Of a stretch of DNA of 64,000 bases, positions 35,801 through 47,806 are shown piece after piece. How positions within the stretch are numbered: position 1 is the first letter of the stretch; the number at the start of each line of letters is the position of its first letter. The stretch is from Tethya wilhelma (Eukaryota; Porifera; Demospongiae; Tethyida; Tethyidae). The notes beneath the pieces were generated by a model that searched no databases, was not told where the DNA came from, and saw nothing but the letters and a program-made list of their open reading frames with translations. Position numbers and translations under genes: made by a program. The stretch spans positions 1,810,519 to 1,874,518 of the forward strand of contig CAXIPT010000002.1 in the NCBI GenBank assembly GCA_964030475.1. Direction: 5' to 3'.

Positions 35801-38800
35801 TCGAGTAGGATCATCTTACTCCAGTACTGCTGTGGTACCAGCAACAAAATCCCAGTACACTATACGAGGACTTCGGTTGAAAGTAGACTACAACATTACT
35901 GTCACTGCTCAGATCGGATTTACATATTGTTATACTTACATCTCCTCTGTTGAATCTGACAGTATCATTGGAACAACACAAGAAACAGGTTTTTCTAATA
36001 TATACCAATCTTTCTTCTACTAGTGATATTATTTATTCTCCTCTTTCAATTAGCCCCTTCACTTCCTCCTACGTCTTTCCACGTTGTGGTGATCAACTGT
36101 ACTGCTCTTGAAGTTCAGTGGGATCTCCCACCTAGAGAGGGTCGAAATGGAATAATTCGTGGCTATAAACTCTTCTATAGTGACACACTGAGTGGTAGAG
36201 AGGCACTCATTAACATTACAAGCAGTGACACACTAGAGTACATTATTGGAGATCTTCAATCTGGAATGGCCTATATTGTTAGTGTACTTGCATATACTGT
36301 TGCTGATGGCCCAAGGAGTATTCATCTGATAGCAGTGACACTTGATTCATGTAAGTTACCAGTTATCGACACATGATTAGTACTGTATGATCAGTGTCTA
36401 GGGATTGTGGCAGCTCAGAATAATTATTATCGCAAGTTTAATGCTTTCCTCAAGCTGCTCTTGTTCATAATACCTAACTTTAAAGTTGGTTCCACATTAA
36501 CACATGTTGTATTTTAATGGAAAGCTAGCACAAATCATCCATTAAATGCAAGGATTTCAAATATAAAGTACAAACACTTAAGTAGACACTTTAGTGTTCT
36601 GTCTGTACAAATGTTAGAATTTTGTGTTCAATGAAAAAGAATTAATGTAATTCTACATACCATTCCACATAACATGGTAGGTTTAGCTGCATCTTATGGC
36701 ATTAACACACTTGTACTTATATGTAATATAGATAAGGTTACTTATGTAAGTAAATCCCGATGATAGCCCTGCATGCAAAATTAAGTGTATAGAATCACTG
36801 AAATATGCAGGGAGAACCCTATAACAGAGAGTTGCTTACAATTGACAGTTTATTTTTACTATAAACTGTCAATTGTAAGCAACTCTCTATATAGTAGACC
36901 CTTGCCTCACCAAAAAACGTCAATCACAACCAGAGTCAAACGTTTTCACTTTGGGTGACACATATACAATAAATCTCAGTCTTGTATAACTAGAAAATTT
37001 TGAGGAATAAAAATTGCCAAACTTTTCATAATTTAACTTTTGAGGATCGAGCAGCCCCACCCATATACTGTAACACGATCCTAAAATTTTCGCGGATCAC
37101 TGATGATCAGTGAAAACAGTGAAATTCATACTCCTCGAAAATTTCTAGCTATACGGTAAATGCTAGTTCAAAAAATTATTGTCATTTGTAAATAAACGTC
37201 GAGGCTATTAATCAGGCTTATCTGTTTGAATACAAGCGGTCAATTCGATCTCTCGTTTTTTTTTTTCAGGCGATGACCTATGCATTACAGGTTTTGGATT
37301 ATTGGGTGATGGTCTTGATAGAGCACAAAGGTTTACATATCAAAGGGATCTCAGAGTTCACTGTACTACTCATAATAAAGATGCAGAGGTTGACTGGTTC
37401 TTTATCAATGGAACTAAAGTTGGTATAACTGACAGGAACATTCGTGAAGGACACCATGCCAATGGTACAACAGTTCTACAAATTGCAAGTGATCGCAGAC
37501 TGAGCTACTGTGATGGTGGAGTATTCACTTGTGTTGCCAATTGCACAAGTGGTGTTGAGAAGAAAAATTTCACTCTAATCATAAACAGTAAGTAGTCAAT
37601 ATTGTCCGATTCTCATATAATTACTGTTACTTATACTGTTTCCTTCTTTGTAGACAGTCCACCAACTCCAACTAAACCAGTTGTTTTGTCTGTCAAGAGT
37701 ACATCCATTACCATTGGCTGGGATGAAAATGAATGCAATGGTGGCCATGTACTGAGCAGCTTTTTAATCCGTTACTCTGAAGATGGCGGCAGTTTCTTTA
37801 CACGAACAGTTTTTAATAGACAAGTTGACCCATCTCGACGAAACTACACTATTGAGGATTTGTCACCAGATACTTCTTATGACTTCAGAATTCAGGCTGT
37901 TAGCGTCAACTTTCTTACAAGTTCTTTTTCACTAACAACTACCATTACAACACTTCCACTAGGTGATATTATGTACCTGTGTGGAAGTACTGCATTAATG
38001 TAGACCATGTCATATAATTGTATAGCACTGTTCTGTTTCTATACTAGCACCTTCGCCTCCACGTGATGTAAAAGTGCGTATAGTGACACCATTTATTGTT
38101 GAGGTCACCTGGCGTACACCAGCCACACCAATGGGGGTCATAGTCCACTATACTGTTTATGCCATACCTCTGGGGATACTACAAGATCGTCAGAAGAGAC
38201 AAACTGAAGTTTCACCTCCAAGTGTGATTAAAACAGTAAGAATCTGTATTATTATATAAAAATTATATTTATTTACATTAATTTTATTGTTGTACGTTGT
38301 TTAGATATTTCCCAGCAGCGCTAGAGCTGGAAATGTCACTTTGGAATCATTTGATCAAACCTATCAGTTCCAAGTAACTGCATCTACCCGAGGACCAGAT
38401 TCTTTCAATGAAGGGGAATTTTCAGTTGTTGATCCCAACTCAATAATCTTCATACCAACCCCAGGTTTGTATAGATCTAGTTTGAGGAATAAGTGTTGTT
38501 GAAATAGCTAATTCTTTCTTATAAAATGGCTCATGCATGAGCACTATATTATTTTTAAAAATCTCAATGTGCTCTATCAGTATCATGATTATTATTATCT
38601 GTGCTGAACACATGACAACAATTAATTATATTTGAACCCTCTATAATTTTAGCTTTGTCAACACTTTAGAAATACTGTGTGTTATATTATGGCAGTTTAC
38701 TGAATTACTTATTGCCATCTATAGGTAGACCAGCTCCTGTAAATGTCCGTGTTACTAAAACAACCAATGCCAGTATTTATCTTGCTTGGGACTTGCCCCC

Positions 38801-40897
38801 ACCTCCAGTGGAACCAATACAAAACTTTAAGGTATATAAACATGTACAGCCACACCTAGAAATGAAGAAAATATTTTGTTGGTGTACATAAAATTTTGTC
38901 CATTCTTTGAGAGCTATAGCTAGCAATGAAGCTAGAACTAGATGAGGGTGCTAATTAATTTTGTACCTCAGAATTATGTATGTCTGCCACCAGACTGTAA
39001 ATCTGGAAATTTTTGTTGCTATAAATTTTTTACTTGTTTATTTTTCGTGTGTTTAATTTTTGCCACTTCGACCAACTCTGTAAAGATTGCCATTCATGTT
39101 AAATCCACGCACATTAATTTTAAGTTTTGCCACTTAATTGCTTGCATGACAAAAAAATTTTAACAGCGAAACTTTCCCAATCTACAGTATAATAATTCTG
39201 AGGCGCATAATTACCTCTATAATTATAGCTTGTTGCCACATATGTGGGGTTGAACTGCATGACCATTGTATCAATTTATTGATATAGTATTATTGTATAC
39301 ACAATATAATATTACATATACTCATTACAGATTGCCTTCTCCTCTATTGTGGAGTGGAGAAGCAAAGGAGGCAACTTAGTCAGGTTTACTGAGACCAAAG
39401 AAGTGACAACAATTCAGAACATCACAAAACTTGTTGCTCTTACACCTGGAACAAACTACCAAATAAAAGTTTCTGCAGTCTCTGAAAAAGGACAGGGAGC
39501 CGAAGTGACTACCTTTGGTAGAACTTTACCTGGAGAAAACACTGGTATGGCATTATATAAAGATATGATGAGTCTCTTGATCGTTTTTTTTTATCAGTCT
39601 CAATGTAAAGTACAACCAAATCTGTAACCTTTATATTATACTGGCCCTTTGAGTAAATTATTAAGTTCTATTACTCTTACCTACCCTGTAATCTTTTCTT
39701 TTGAAAAAAAGCTTAATAACTGAATTCTTGTGTTTACGTAACACTAACTATTTTTTTAAGATAATAACCTTGTAAAATTTAATTCCATTAGATGCTGTGA
39801 TTTTTTATGTCCTTTTATTTTTTACTATGTATGCAATCAATGATAATGATCTAATTATCTATATGAGTTATACATTATAAAGTCTTGTTATGTGATAGCA
39901 ATAATATTTATTATTATTATTATTTTTTTTTTTTGCAGATCGTCTGGCCTTCTTTCAAGTACGAATGGGTCCACTCAGTAGCTGCTTAGACTTTCACGTA
40001 AGGAATAATTTGTCAATACTAGCTAACAGTCACCACTGTGGACTGTTTGGATACGGATCAAATCCCAGCTAGATCTAGACATTGTTCCAGCATATGAAAA
40101 AATCCGGTGGCATTGGAAAAATCTTGAGATCTGGCTGTGATTGAAACCCAGTTATATCAAGTTAGAGTACCTCTAATTTGATTTGTACATTTAAATTATC
40201 TTACAGAGTGGGGATATTTCAAACAGGCTACTGACTGTTCGTCAGCAACTTGTTAATCAGCTTCACTCAATGTGTCTCTGTAACATCACAATGTCGCATA
40301 TAAGTGATGGATCATTTAGTTGTGGACAAAATCTGGTAGATCAGGTAGTCTTCCGTGCAAGGATTATTGGTACCGAGACCTACAATGCAGGTGACCTTGT
40401 TCAATTGCTTCAATCATGGATAGGCTCTGGATCAGCAGCAATAACAGTAGGGTTCTCTAGAATGCATCTTGATTCCTCTTGCCCTGTACCAATGGATAAC
40501 CTGAATGCCCCTGACTGTCCACCGACAACACCAAAACCACCTTCAGGCACATTTTCTCCAAGTACAATACCAGCGACAAGCACTCAGGTTGCCTCAGATT
40601 CTAAGCAAACAGCAGTGCGCCCAGCAGAATTAGGAGCTGTGATTGTTGGTTGCATTGTAGCTGTGTTGCTTCTGATTTTAATTGGACTAATAATAGTGTT
40701 TGTAGCAGTGAAGTTGAAACCAGTACTTTCTAAAAGGTATAATAATATTATAATATGTGTGCTGGTTTTGTGTTTGACTTATACAATGTGTATTATAAAA
40801 AAATAAATTATTATTATGTTCCTTCACATAGCATGAATGGAACAGCAATTAGGGATGATCTGGAAGACAAAACACCATTTGCTGACATTAGTGAAAG
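29802..40897 (+). CDS. Type I receptor: SRCR, FN3, Ig domains, TM; 3' end missing
   Basis: Nineteen exons with consistent phases: 29802-29853, 33007-33178, 33236-33429, 34238-34314, 34732-34990, 35118-35324, 35397-35522, 35613-35686, 35748-35988, 36054-36350, 37270-37587, 37654-37962, 38048-38235, 38305-38464, 38725-38831, 39331-39544, 39939-39997, 40207-40736, 40832-40897. They total about 1,216 codons. Domains (approximate residues): signal 1-17, SRCR 29-138, FN3 143-250, SRCR 258-361, FN3 368-466, FN3 469-565, Ig-like 567-671 (HCTTH, VDWFF, FTCVAN), FN3 674-774, FN3 777-890 with furin-type RQKR (38188-38199), FN3 893-990. A novel Cys-containing segment 1000-1125, a Ser/Thr/Pro linker, TM about 1161-1187 and a short tail follow. 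It is a plasma-membrane adhesion or immune-type receptor. The last donor (AG|gtaact) shows that coding continues, but no later exon was found. A kinase or phosphatase tail is possible but unseen. Confidence 0.85.
34067..34098. repeat. Perfect 32-bp palindrome in receptor intron
   Basis: TGTTATTGTGAGCCAT followed directly by its inverse. With two mismatches it extends to about 27-bp arms (GTTATGTT... and ...AACATAAC). It lies just upstream of the FN3 first-half exon. Confidence 0.9.
34497..34704. mobile_element. MITE in receptor FN3-1 intron
   Basis: The core 34499-34702 is flanked by TA. Ends CTGTATGGCTCTAAATCTTC and the inverse of AATTTGGGGCTACATGG pair imperfectly, with TGTGTCAC words just inside both. 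The same element is present in the inverted copy at about 45755-45950, so it predates that duplication. Confidence 0.7.
36351..37269. other. Large receptor intron with hairpin and MITE pieces
   Basis: A 0.9-kb intron between the third FN3 and the Ig-like exon. It contains a perfect hairpin (36826-36888) and a degenerate MITE end near 37060-37160 (CTCGAAAATTTCTAGCTATA), a word also present near 9470. No exon recognised. Confidence 0.5.
36826..36888. repeat. Perfect hairpin, 28-bp arms, 7-nt loop
   Basis: AGAGAGTTGCTTACAATTGA... (36826-36853) is exactly inverted at 36861-36888 around the loop TTTTACT. As RNA, the intron would fold into an uninterrupted 28-bp stem. Confidence 0.95.
38995..39187. 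mobile_element. MITE-like insertion in receptor intron
   Basis: Ends CTGTAAATCTGGAAATTTTT and the inverse of AAACTTTCCCAATCTACAG form an imperfect inverted pair. No clear target duplication and no coding capacity. Confidence 0.5.
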
Positions 40898-43540
40898 GTA
40901 ACTATAACTATAATTAATGTACTTTTAACATGTGGTTATTAGGCTCAACTCAAACTAGAATGTGGATTATGATTATTGTGATTAGAGTAAGCTGTTAATT
41001 AATGGTAATTTTTGAGACTTAGCTGAGGGTTTTATCTAATTGTGGATTTTATTAATGGAGGTTTGCAGCTAGGGTGAAACCTCTGATTGAAGACCTCTCC
41101 CACAAGTGAACACCGTATGATTATCATTATACAGCCGAACCTCTGATAGAGGTTACTCTGAGATAGGGACACTTTATTATAAACCTCTCAACAAAGGACG
41201 ATTCTTAGTTCCCAAAATTCCAATTCCCTATTGTAGCGATATAAATAGAAAGAAGAGGACAATCTCTGTACAAAGCACAATAAGCCAAATTTATATTATT
41301 CCCAGAGTGTCTGGGTAGGCTAGCCTTTATACCATTAGTTGTAGTCATAAGTCTTAAAGGAACTGTGTCGCTATTTTTATAAGCGCTGTTTTGTTACTAA
41401 AAATAAAATACATGGCATTTTGCAACATTTTTTATTGACAAACACACTATACACATACGTACACAGAGGTAGTATCCGGATATGATGCACAGATAATGCT
41501 AGAAACAAAACAAAAAAACGTCACAAATGGTCATAGAATGTCACAAAACGTCAAGCATAATTTTTAGTAACAAAAGAGTGTTTATAAATAGTGACACATT
41601 TCCTTTAATAAAATTAATATAGATAATTATACATCCAGCTCCTTTTGTATAACATAATGTAGCAGCAGTGTTGGAGGTGACAGTGTGTCTATGCAAAAGT
41701 CAAGCACTGGTTTCTGAGAAATCTGTGTAGCCAGTCAGGAATTATGTTTTCTGTTAACGTTTAAATTTCGTTAATTTCCCCAATAATCACAAAATATACT
41801 GAATGCCAACATATAGTAACAATAACTTCGAGCAGTTGTATGATTAATAATATTTTTTTGTCTGATATTAAATTTTTGTATATACCAACTTGCTACATTG
41901 CTAACAAGGCTAAACAGAATAATACCTCAAACACTTTGTATTATAACTACTTGAAATTAATTAAGCACCTCTATTAAAGTTAATTCTAATTAAATATGTT
42001 GTTATGGATGTTATACTACAATAATTGTCTTGTTTAATCATCTTCAGTTTGACATGCGAGAGTTTTGAAACTTAATAATGTATAATGCTCATGAATGAAT
42101 GCTCTGATACCCACTGTTGTATAAATGTTCTGACATTTGCTCCATGCACCAAAAACCACTCCAAATGTCACTGATCATTCCATGGACACTTTGCTACTTC
42201 CGAGATANTTGCTGATATTAGTGAAAGGTAACTATAACTATAATTAATGTACTTTTAACATGTGCTTATTAGGCTCAACTCAAACTAGAATGTGGATTAT
42301 GATTATTGTGATTAGAGTAAGCTGTTAATTAATGGTAATTTTTGAGACTTAGCTGAGGGTTGTATCTAATTGTGGATTTTATTAATGGAGGTTTGCAGCT
42401 AGGGTGAAACCTCTGATTGAAGACTTCTCCCACAAGTGCATGAACACCGTATGATTATCATTATACAGCGGAACCTCTGATAGAGGTTACTCCGAGATAG
42501 GGACACTTTATTATAAACCTTTCAACAAAGGACGATTCTTGGTTCCCAAAATTCCAATTCCCTATTGTAGCGATACAAATAGAAAGAAGAGGAAAATCTC
42601 TGTACAAAGCACAATAAGCCAAATTTATATTATTCCCAGAGTGTCCGGGTAGGCTAGCCTTTATACCATTAGTTGTAGTCATAAGTCTTAAAGGAACTGT
42701 GTCGCTATTTTTTATAAGCGCTGTTTTGTTACTAAAAATAAAATACATGGCGTTTTGCAACATTTTTTATTAACAAACACACTATACACATACGTACACA
42801 GAGGTAGTATCCGGATATGATACACAGATAATGCTAGAAACAAAACAAAAAAACGTCACAAACGGTCATAGAATATCACAAAACGTCAAGCATATTTTAG
42901 TAACAAAAGAGTGTTTATAAATAGTGACACATTTCCTTTAATAAAATTAATATAGATAATTATACATCCAGCTCCTTTTGTATAACATAATGTAGCAGCA
43001 GTGTTGCAGGTGACAGTGTGTCTACACAAAGTCAAGCACTGGTTTCTGAGAAATCTGTGTAGCCAGTCAGGAATTATGTTTTCTGTTTAACGTTTAAATT
43101 TCGTTAATTTCCCCAATAATCACAAAATAATACTGAATGCCAACATACAGTAACAATAACTTCGAGCAGTTGTATGATTAATAATATTTTTTTTGTCTGA
43201 TATTAAATTTTTGAATATTATACCAACTTGCTACATTACTAACAAGGCTAAACAGAATAATACCTCAAACACTTTGTATTATAACTACTTGAAATTAATA
43301 GAGCACCTCCATTAAAGTTAATTCTAGTAAATATGTTGTTATAGATGTTATACTACAAAAATTGTCTTGTCATCTTCAGTTTGACATGCAAGAGTTTTGA
43401 AACTTAATGTTCATGAGTGAATGCTCTGATACCCACTGTTGTATGAATGTTCCGACATTTGCTCCACCAAAAACCACTCCAAATGTCACTGATCATTCCA
43501 TGGACACTTAAATTTGCTACTCCCAAGATATAATAGTGGA
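40880..43540 (+). repeat. 1.33-kb direct duplication
   Basis: 40880-42207 and 42209 to about 43540 are nearly identical. Both start at TTGCTGA[CT]ATTAGTGAAAGG, inside the receptor's last visible exon, and both end near CCATGGACACTT...GAGATA or AAGATA. The junction is the single N at 42208. No ORF with a motif. It may be a true tandem duplication or two haplotype contigs placed end to end. Confidence 0.85.
41354..41608. mobile_element. MITE with TTAA target duplication
   Basis: The core 41358-41604 is flanked by TTAA. Its long imperfect inverted ends contain AGGAACTGTGTCGCTATTTT and, inverted, AGGAAATGTGTCACTATTTA, both reaching TTTTGTTACTAAAAAT. A second copy lies in the repeat unit at about 42690-42940. 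TTAA is the piggyBac target, and a piggyBac remnant lies at 49.5-51 kb. AGGAACTGTGTC-type ends also occur singly at about 25748 and 31950. Confidence 0.7.
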
Positions 43541-43544
43541 CCAT

Positions 43545-44158
43545 GTAGGAGAACTCCGATGCATGAGCAGTTTACAAGACAGCAATCAATATAAATCCGC
43601 CTTGTCTTATATAAAGTGCTTTTCACTTCCTACAAGTAGCAAAAAATAAAATAGTATAGGAATGGGCAGAGCAGTTAAAAGTATTGGAATAATTATAAAT
43701 GCAATGACCTGTACAATAGTATACCTCATAGTTTATTGTTGCAAATTCTTACTAATCAGTTGGTTAAGCAGTGGAATAAACTAAAACAGACAGGTAACTC
43801 AAACTGGACTGCCGGGCAAGAGTTGGGTATAAAAATGAAGTAGTCATGTGCCGAAATAAAGACATGCCTTGTTCCAATACTTCTACCCCACTGCCCAGTT
43901 ATACACTATTTTTTTGATATTTTTACTATACTTGTTCCTTCACTTTTTCAACACTACAGTAAGGAGACTATCAGACGCTGGTTAGTCGCTACAAATAGTT
44001 TGACTAGATTTAGTGCCAAGTGCTCAGTTTTTGTAGAGTTATTTGTGTGAAAATTTGTATTGCGCTAGGCCATCCGTGCTATTTCTATGTACCCTACCAT
44101 ACTGTTCCATTTATACCTGTGATTGCCAAATCTGTAACCGGTTATTAATTAATATTAT
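43545..44158. other. Repeat-derived spacer
   Basis: Includes a segment similar to the sequence around 7640-7690 (AGGAATGGGCAG) and an inverted relative of about 28530-28600 (TTTAGTGCCAAGTGCTCAGT). No gene recognised. Confidence 0.45.
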
Positions 44159-44626
44159 AACTTGATTTTAAGCGGGGGATTTTTTTATACGTCATTTCGA
44201 TGGAGAGATATTGTCATTTTTACCGAATTTTACACATAATTTTAGCGTGCCTTAAATGGAAAGTGCTCTATAACTCACTATGGCAACGAGTTATTAAAAA
44301 AGCCTTTGGTGAAAATTAATACTTTGATGCAATAAATGTCATAAAATTTTGGTTGCCATGGCAACAGTCTTTAATTGCCCTATAATTAAAACGTTAATGT
44401 AATGAATATTAATTAGGTCACATGACCAAATAATTTTGCAACAAGTTCAGTTTATCAACATTGCCTCCTTCTGACTAAAGGGCCGCCTCGCTGCTTTCCC
44501 TTTCTCCTTCTTCTCTGGAGAGGCGGCGGGGCCGGCTCTCTGCTAGCTTCTCCCTTCCTAAGGGTCTTCGTGTGCTGCAAGGCCAAGCTAGCATGAGCCG
44601 GCCTCTTAATGGCCCTGTAATGTTTT
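44159..44626 (-). repeat. Copy of the 3' end of the tyrosine-recombinase element
   Basis: About 468 bp nearly identical to 47807-48275. It starts AACTTGATTTTAAGCGGGGG and includes the last codons of the recombinase ORF (RRLSREEGERESSEAA). It stops at the N at 44627, where it joins unrelated receptor sequence. Confidence 0.85.
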
Positions 44627-44627
44627 N

Positions 44628-47071
44628 GGAGTAAGATGATCCTACTCGATTATAACGGATAAAATATCTTCCGATTGCAGGACTGTTAGGAAACCTAGCA
44701 GGCTGTAGGTTCAAAGGTGTAAAATTGATTTTGCCAGCCTAAATGTACATAATTGTGTCTCACATTCCAGCCAACTGTAATTGAGTCTGAAGCAGCTCTT
44801 AAAATTGTAACATTGTCCACTGGGTCAGGGAAATCATCTGTATAATTATGCATAAAATAACATTATGCTTGTATAGTTAAATCGCATAACTTCTACTTGA
44901 CAGCAACTGTTTAAAGACATTATATACATACCTGGTCTACAGATCACACCAACATCGTCACGGTGTCTACAATTGTTAACTCCCCAACCATTAAAATCAC
45001 AGTCTTCAATTCTCTCCTGTCCAGTTCTACATCGGACATTGTCTAACCAAATCTGGCCTTGATGTATGATTAATACAGAATGGTCAATAATAGTGAGCAA
45101 TTCTATCATTTCAATATTCAATTACTTACCACTTCCCCGTCCCATTTCGGCAGATCACACTGCACAAATAGCTCCGGTATAATTGAGCATTCCACACACA
45201 ACTGCAGCTTCAGAAGTTGAGAAGAAGTCATCACAGACAGTGCCCCATTGACTGTTATAAAATACTTCAACACGTCCTAGAAAGTCTAGTCCACTAATTG
45301 GTGATACTAGTCTGATTGGAATGTCTGATATCCTGCCTGCAACAGATATAAACTCAAAACTGTAAATTTATTTTGAATTGTCTTCAGCTACGTACTAATG
45401 ATCGAACACAGAACACCATTCTCGATAATTTTTCTTATAGTATTGTCCAAGTTAACTTACGAGTTGCATTTGTACGAAACACAGAAGCATTAGAGAAATT
45501 TCCAATAAAATATGAGTAGCAGTAAGAGTATCGAAACTGTGCTTGAACTTGCACTGTATAGTTGGTGTCCCGATTGAGATTGATGAGTGTTACATTATAG
45601 TCTGTCTGATTAATGCTTCGGAAAAATGTGTAGTACCGAGAAGTTGTAAACAGACTATCATCAGAATCATAAGTAACACGGAAACGGACAGTTGAAGCAC
45701 CAGGGGGAAATGAAGAATACTGAAAGAAAAGCACGTACAAGAAGATTAATTACCATGTAGCCCCAAATTTTCGTGACATAAAAAGTTCATGAAAGTGTGT
45801 CTTTGCTATTTTGAGAATCACCACCTCTGAAGTTAAATTGCTCATACACGGTTTTCTAAATTTTGGAAAAAAATTTTCGTGACACATGGTACACTGTCAA
45901 ATCACGAAATTCGTGAAAATATTGTGCCACAAAGATTTAGAGCCATACAGTATCATTTTACTTCAAGCAAACACATTCTTAATAGCATATTTTGTGAATC
46001 CTTAATAATAACTAACCTGCATTATAATGACTCATTCAGTTCTCTAAGCTTACTATGATTTTGATCGACAATAATAGATTTATGGTTGAGATTCAAATCA
46101 TTACTATTATAGCGACTTACACTCCATCCAATTGTCAATGCAGTGGTTGTGGAATCCAATAAGGTAACATCACTAGGAGTTTCAACATCAGTACTATCTG
46201 TATGAGAGATGTATACAACACAGGTCATGCACTCTGAGATTAGGGTGTGTTAGACAAATAACATGTTCAATTAGCCCGAACACATCCACCCACACATTTA
46301 ACAGACCATAATATGGCTAGATATGCTGCAACAATTAACATCACATGTTAATTGTTGCAGCATATCTAGCCATATGTTATGTTTGTGGTATTGCTGAGCC
46401 ATATGGCTCACAATAACACAAACATAACATCAATGCATGTTACCGTAAAATTAATCTCCACATAAGAAAGCTTTGTGGCTTTGATACTATTTTGGTAATT
46501 TTTTGATGAGTCATGCTCACATAATTTTAGCAAATTACATTTTCTTTTCTATTAATACTTATATACATTTATTAATAACATAATGATTTCTCATTAATTT
46601 ATCTTGCACTTAAATTACCAAGAATGCCTTCATTACTAAAATAAGCTAGTGCTCCCAAATAATTGTTTTCTTAAGGTATCATGAAGTGTATGGATGACTA
46701 GCAAGACAGGCAGAATGCCTAGCTAGCTCTCTAAAGAGACCAGCAAGGATGGACCAAGCTTCAAAGCCGAGTACAGAAATGCCTTAAATTTGTTCATGGG
46801 GTCGGAGAGTTGTGCTAGCGAGGAGTTTGATCAAATTACAAAATTTGTGGACAGTAATCAGTAGTACTGCAAAAATTTGTTAAGTGGCTAAAACTATTGT
46901 TCTAGCTACTTAGCTACGTAGCTATTACTGTATACAGTCGAAGGTTATAATATTACACACTGTAACATAGTGTTAGTATTTTGGAATAGATTACCCGTAG
47001 GGCTGAAAGGAACCCAGGGGAAAAGTTTATCCTCTGACAGAATGGAATGTTTCACAGTAAGTTTATGCATG
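44628..47071 (-). pseudogene. Inverted partial copy of receptor exons 4-9
   Basis: The reverse complement matches 33436-35822 of the receptor gene: FN3-1a, FN3-1b, SRCR2a, SRCR2b, FN3-2a and part of FN3-2b, with introns and the intron MITE included. Exons are nearly identical, but SRCR2a has an in-frame TGA at 45155-45157 where the main copy has CGA, so it could not make the protein. Both ends coincide with single Ns (44627 and 47072). It is either a real inverted duplication that lost function, or an alternative-haplotype contig scaffolded in the wrong orientation. Confidence 0.8.
46311..46375. repeat. Perfect hairpin, 31-bp arms, 3-nt loop
   Basis: ATATGGCTAGATATGCTGCA... (46311-46341) is exactly inverted at 46345-46375 around CAC. 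It sits in the same intron position as the palindrome at 34067-34098 of the main copy, but with different sequence. Confidence 0.95.
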
Positions 47072-47072
47072 N

Positions 47073-47330
47073 ATGTACAAATTTGTATACTCTTCGTAAT
47101 TTTGGAGGTGTACAAATTTGTACACCTCATAGATATGCAACATTTCACTTTGTTTAGCTAAAATTTTCGAAAAATTCTTACATTCTAAAGATGATATTTT
47201 TTCTGGCAAAAGCAGCATGTTATTTTTTAGCAATTTTTTTTCAGTTCTAATTTTAAAAATGTCGAAATTTACCAAAGTCTACAAAATTTAGCAAGCCCTA
47301 TTTCATAAATGGAAGGGTAATTTCATAATG
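47073..47330. repeat. Inverted relative of 54.3-54.6 kb sequence
   Basis: The reverse complement matches about 54310-54590, including the palindromic GGTGTACAAATTTGTACACC motif. No gene. Confidence 0.8.
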
Positions 47331-47620
47331 TGTTACATTATTTGAAAGCTCTTTTATGCTTTTTATTTTTATATATCTAATCACTAACAAACATTTAGAA
47401 AAAGTATCTATAGTTAATAAAAAAAAAGGCCACAAGGATACCTTCATATTGGAGTGTAGGAGGGTTGGACAAAATCACGGCACTAAATAATGCATTTAGC
47501 ACGCTGAGAGGATTCAAATGATATCCACTTTGTTATAGTTTGAACAACGTAGGCCTGACTTGGACCACAATTGTATATAGGACAATACTCACTGTACATT
47601 TTGATTCAGTATAGTAAATG
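47331..47620. repeat. Single satellite monomer
   Basis: Contains AGCTCTTTTATGCT, AAAAAAAGGCCACAAGG, GGAGGGTTGGACAAAATCAC and CTCACTGTACATTTTGATTC in the order of the ~380-bp monomer. Confidence 0.8.
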
Positions 47621-47806
47621 TTAATATTAATGTAAAGTATAGCCCTTACTTAATATTTTGATAAATTTGTGAAACCACAACATAAATATTCATGGTTATA
47701 ACCGACTTTTAAATTTACCTATTAATTAATAAACACCTAATTAAACGCTATAGTAGGACTGTTGCTATGGTAACCAAATTTTTATAACAAAATCAGATCA
47801 TAACTG

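Noticed and set aside
40010..40090. tRNA-derived SINE (A-box-like TAGCTAACAGT, B-box-like GGATCAAATCC)
   Set aside because: Spacing is short, no tRNA fold or A-rich tail is visible, and no second copy was found in the window.
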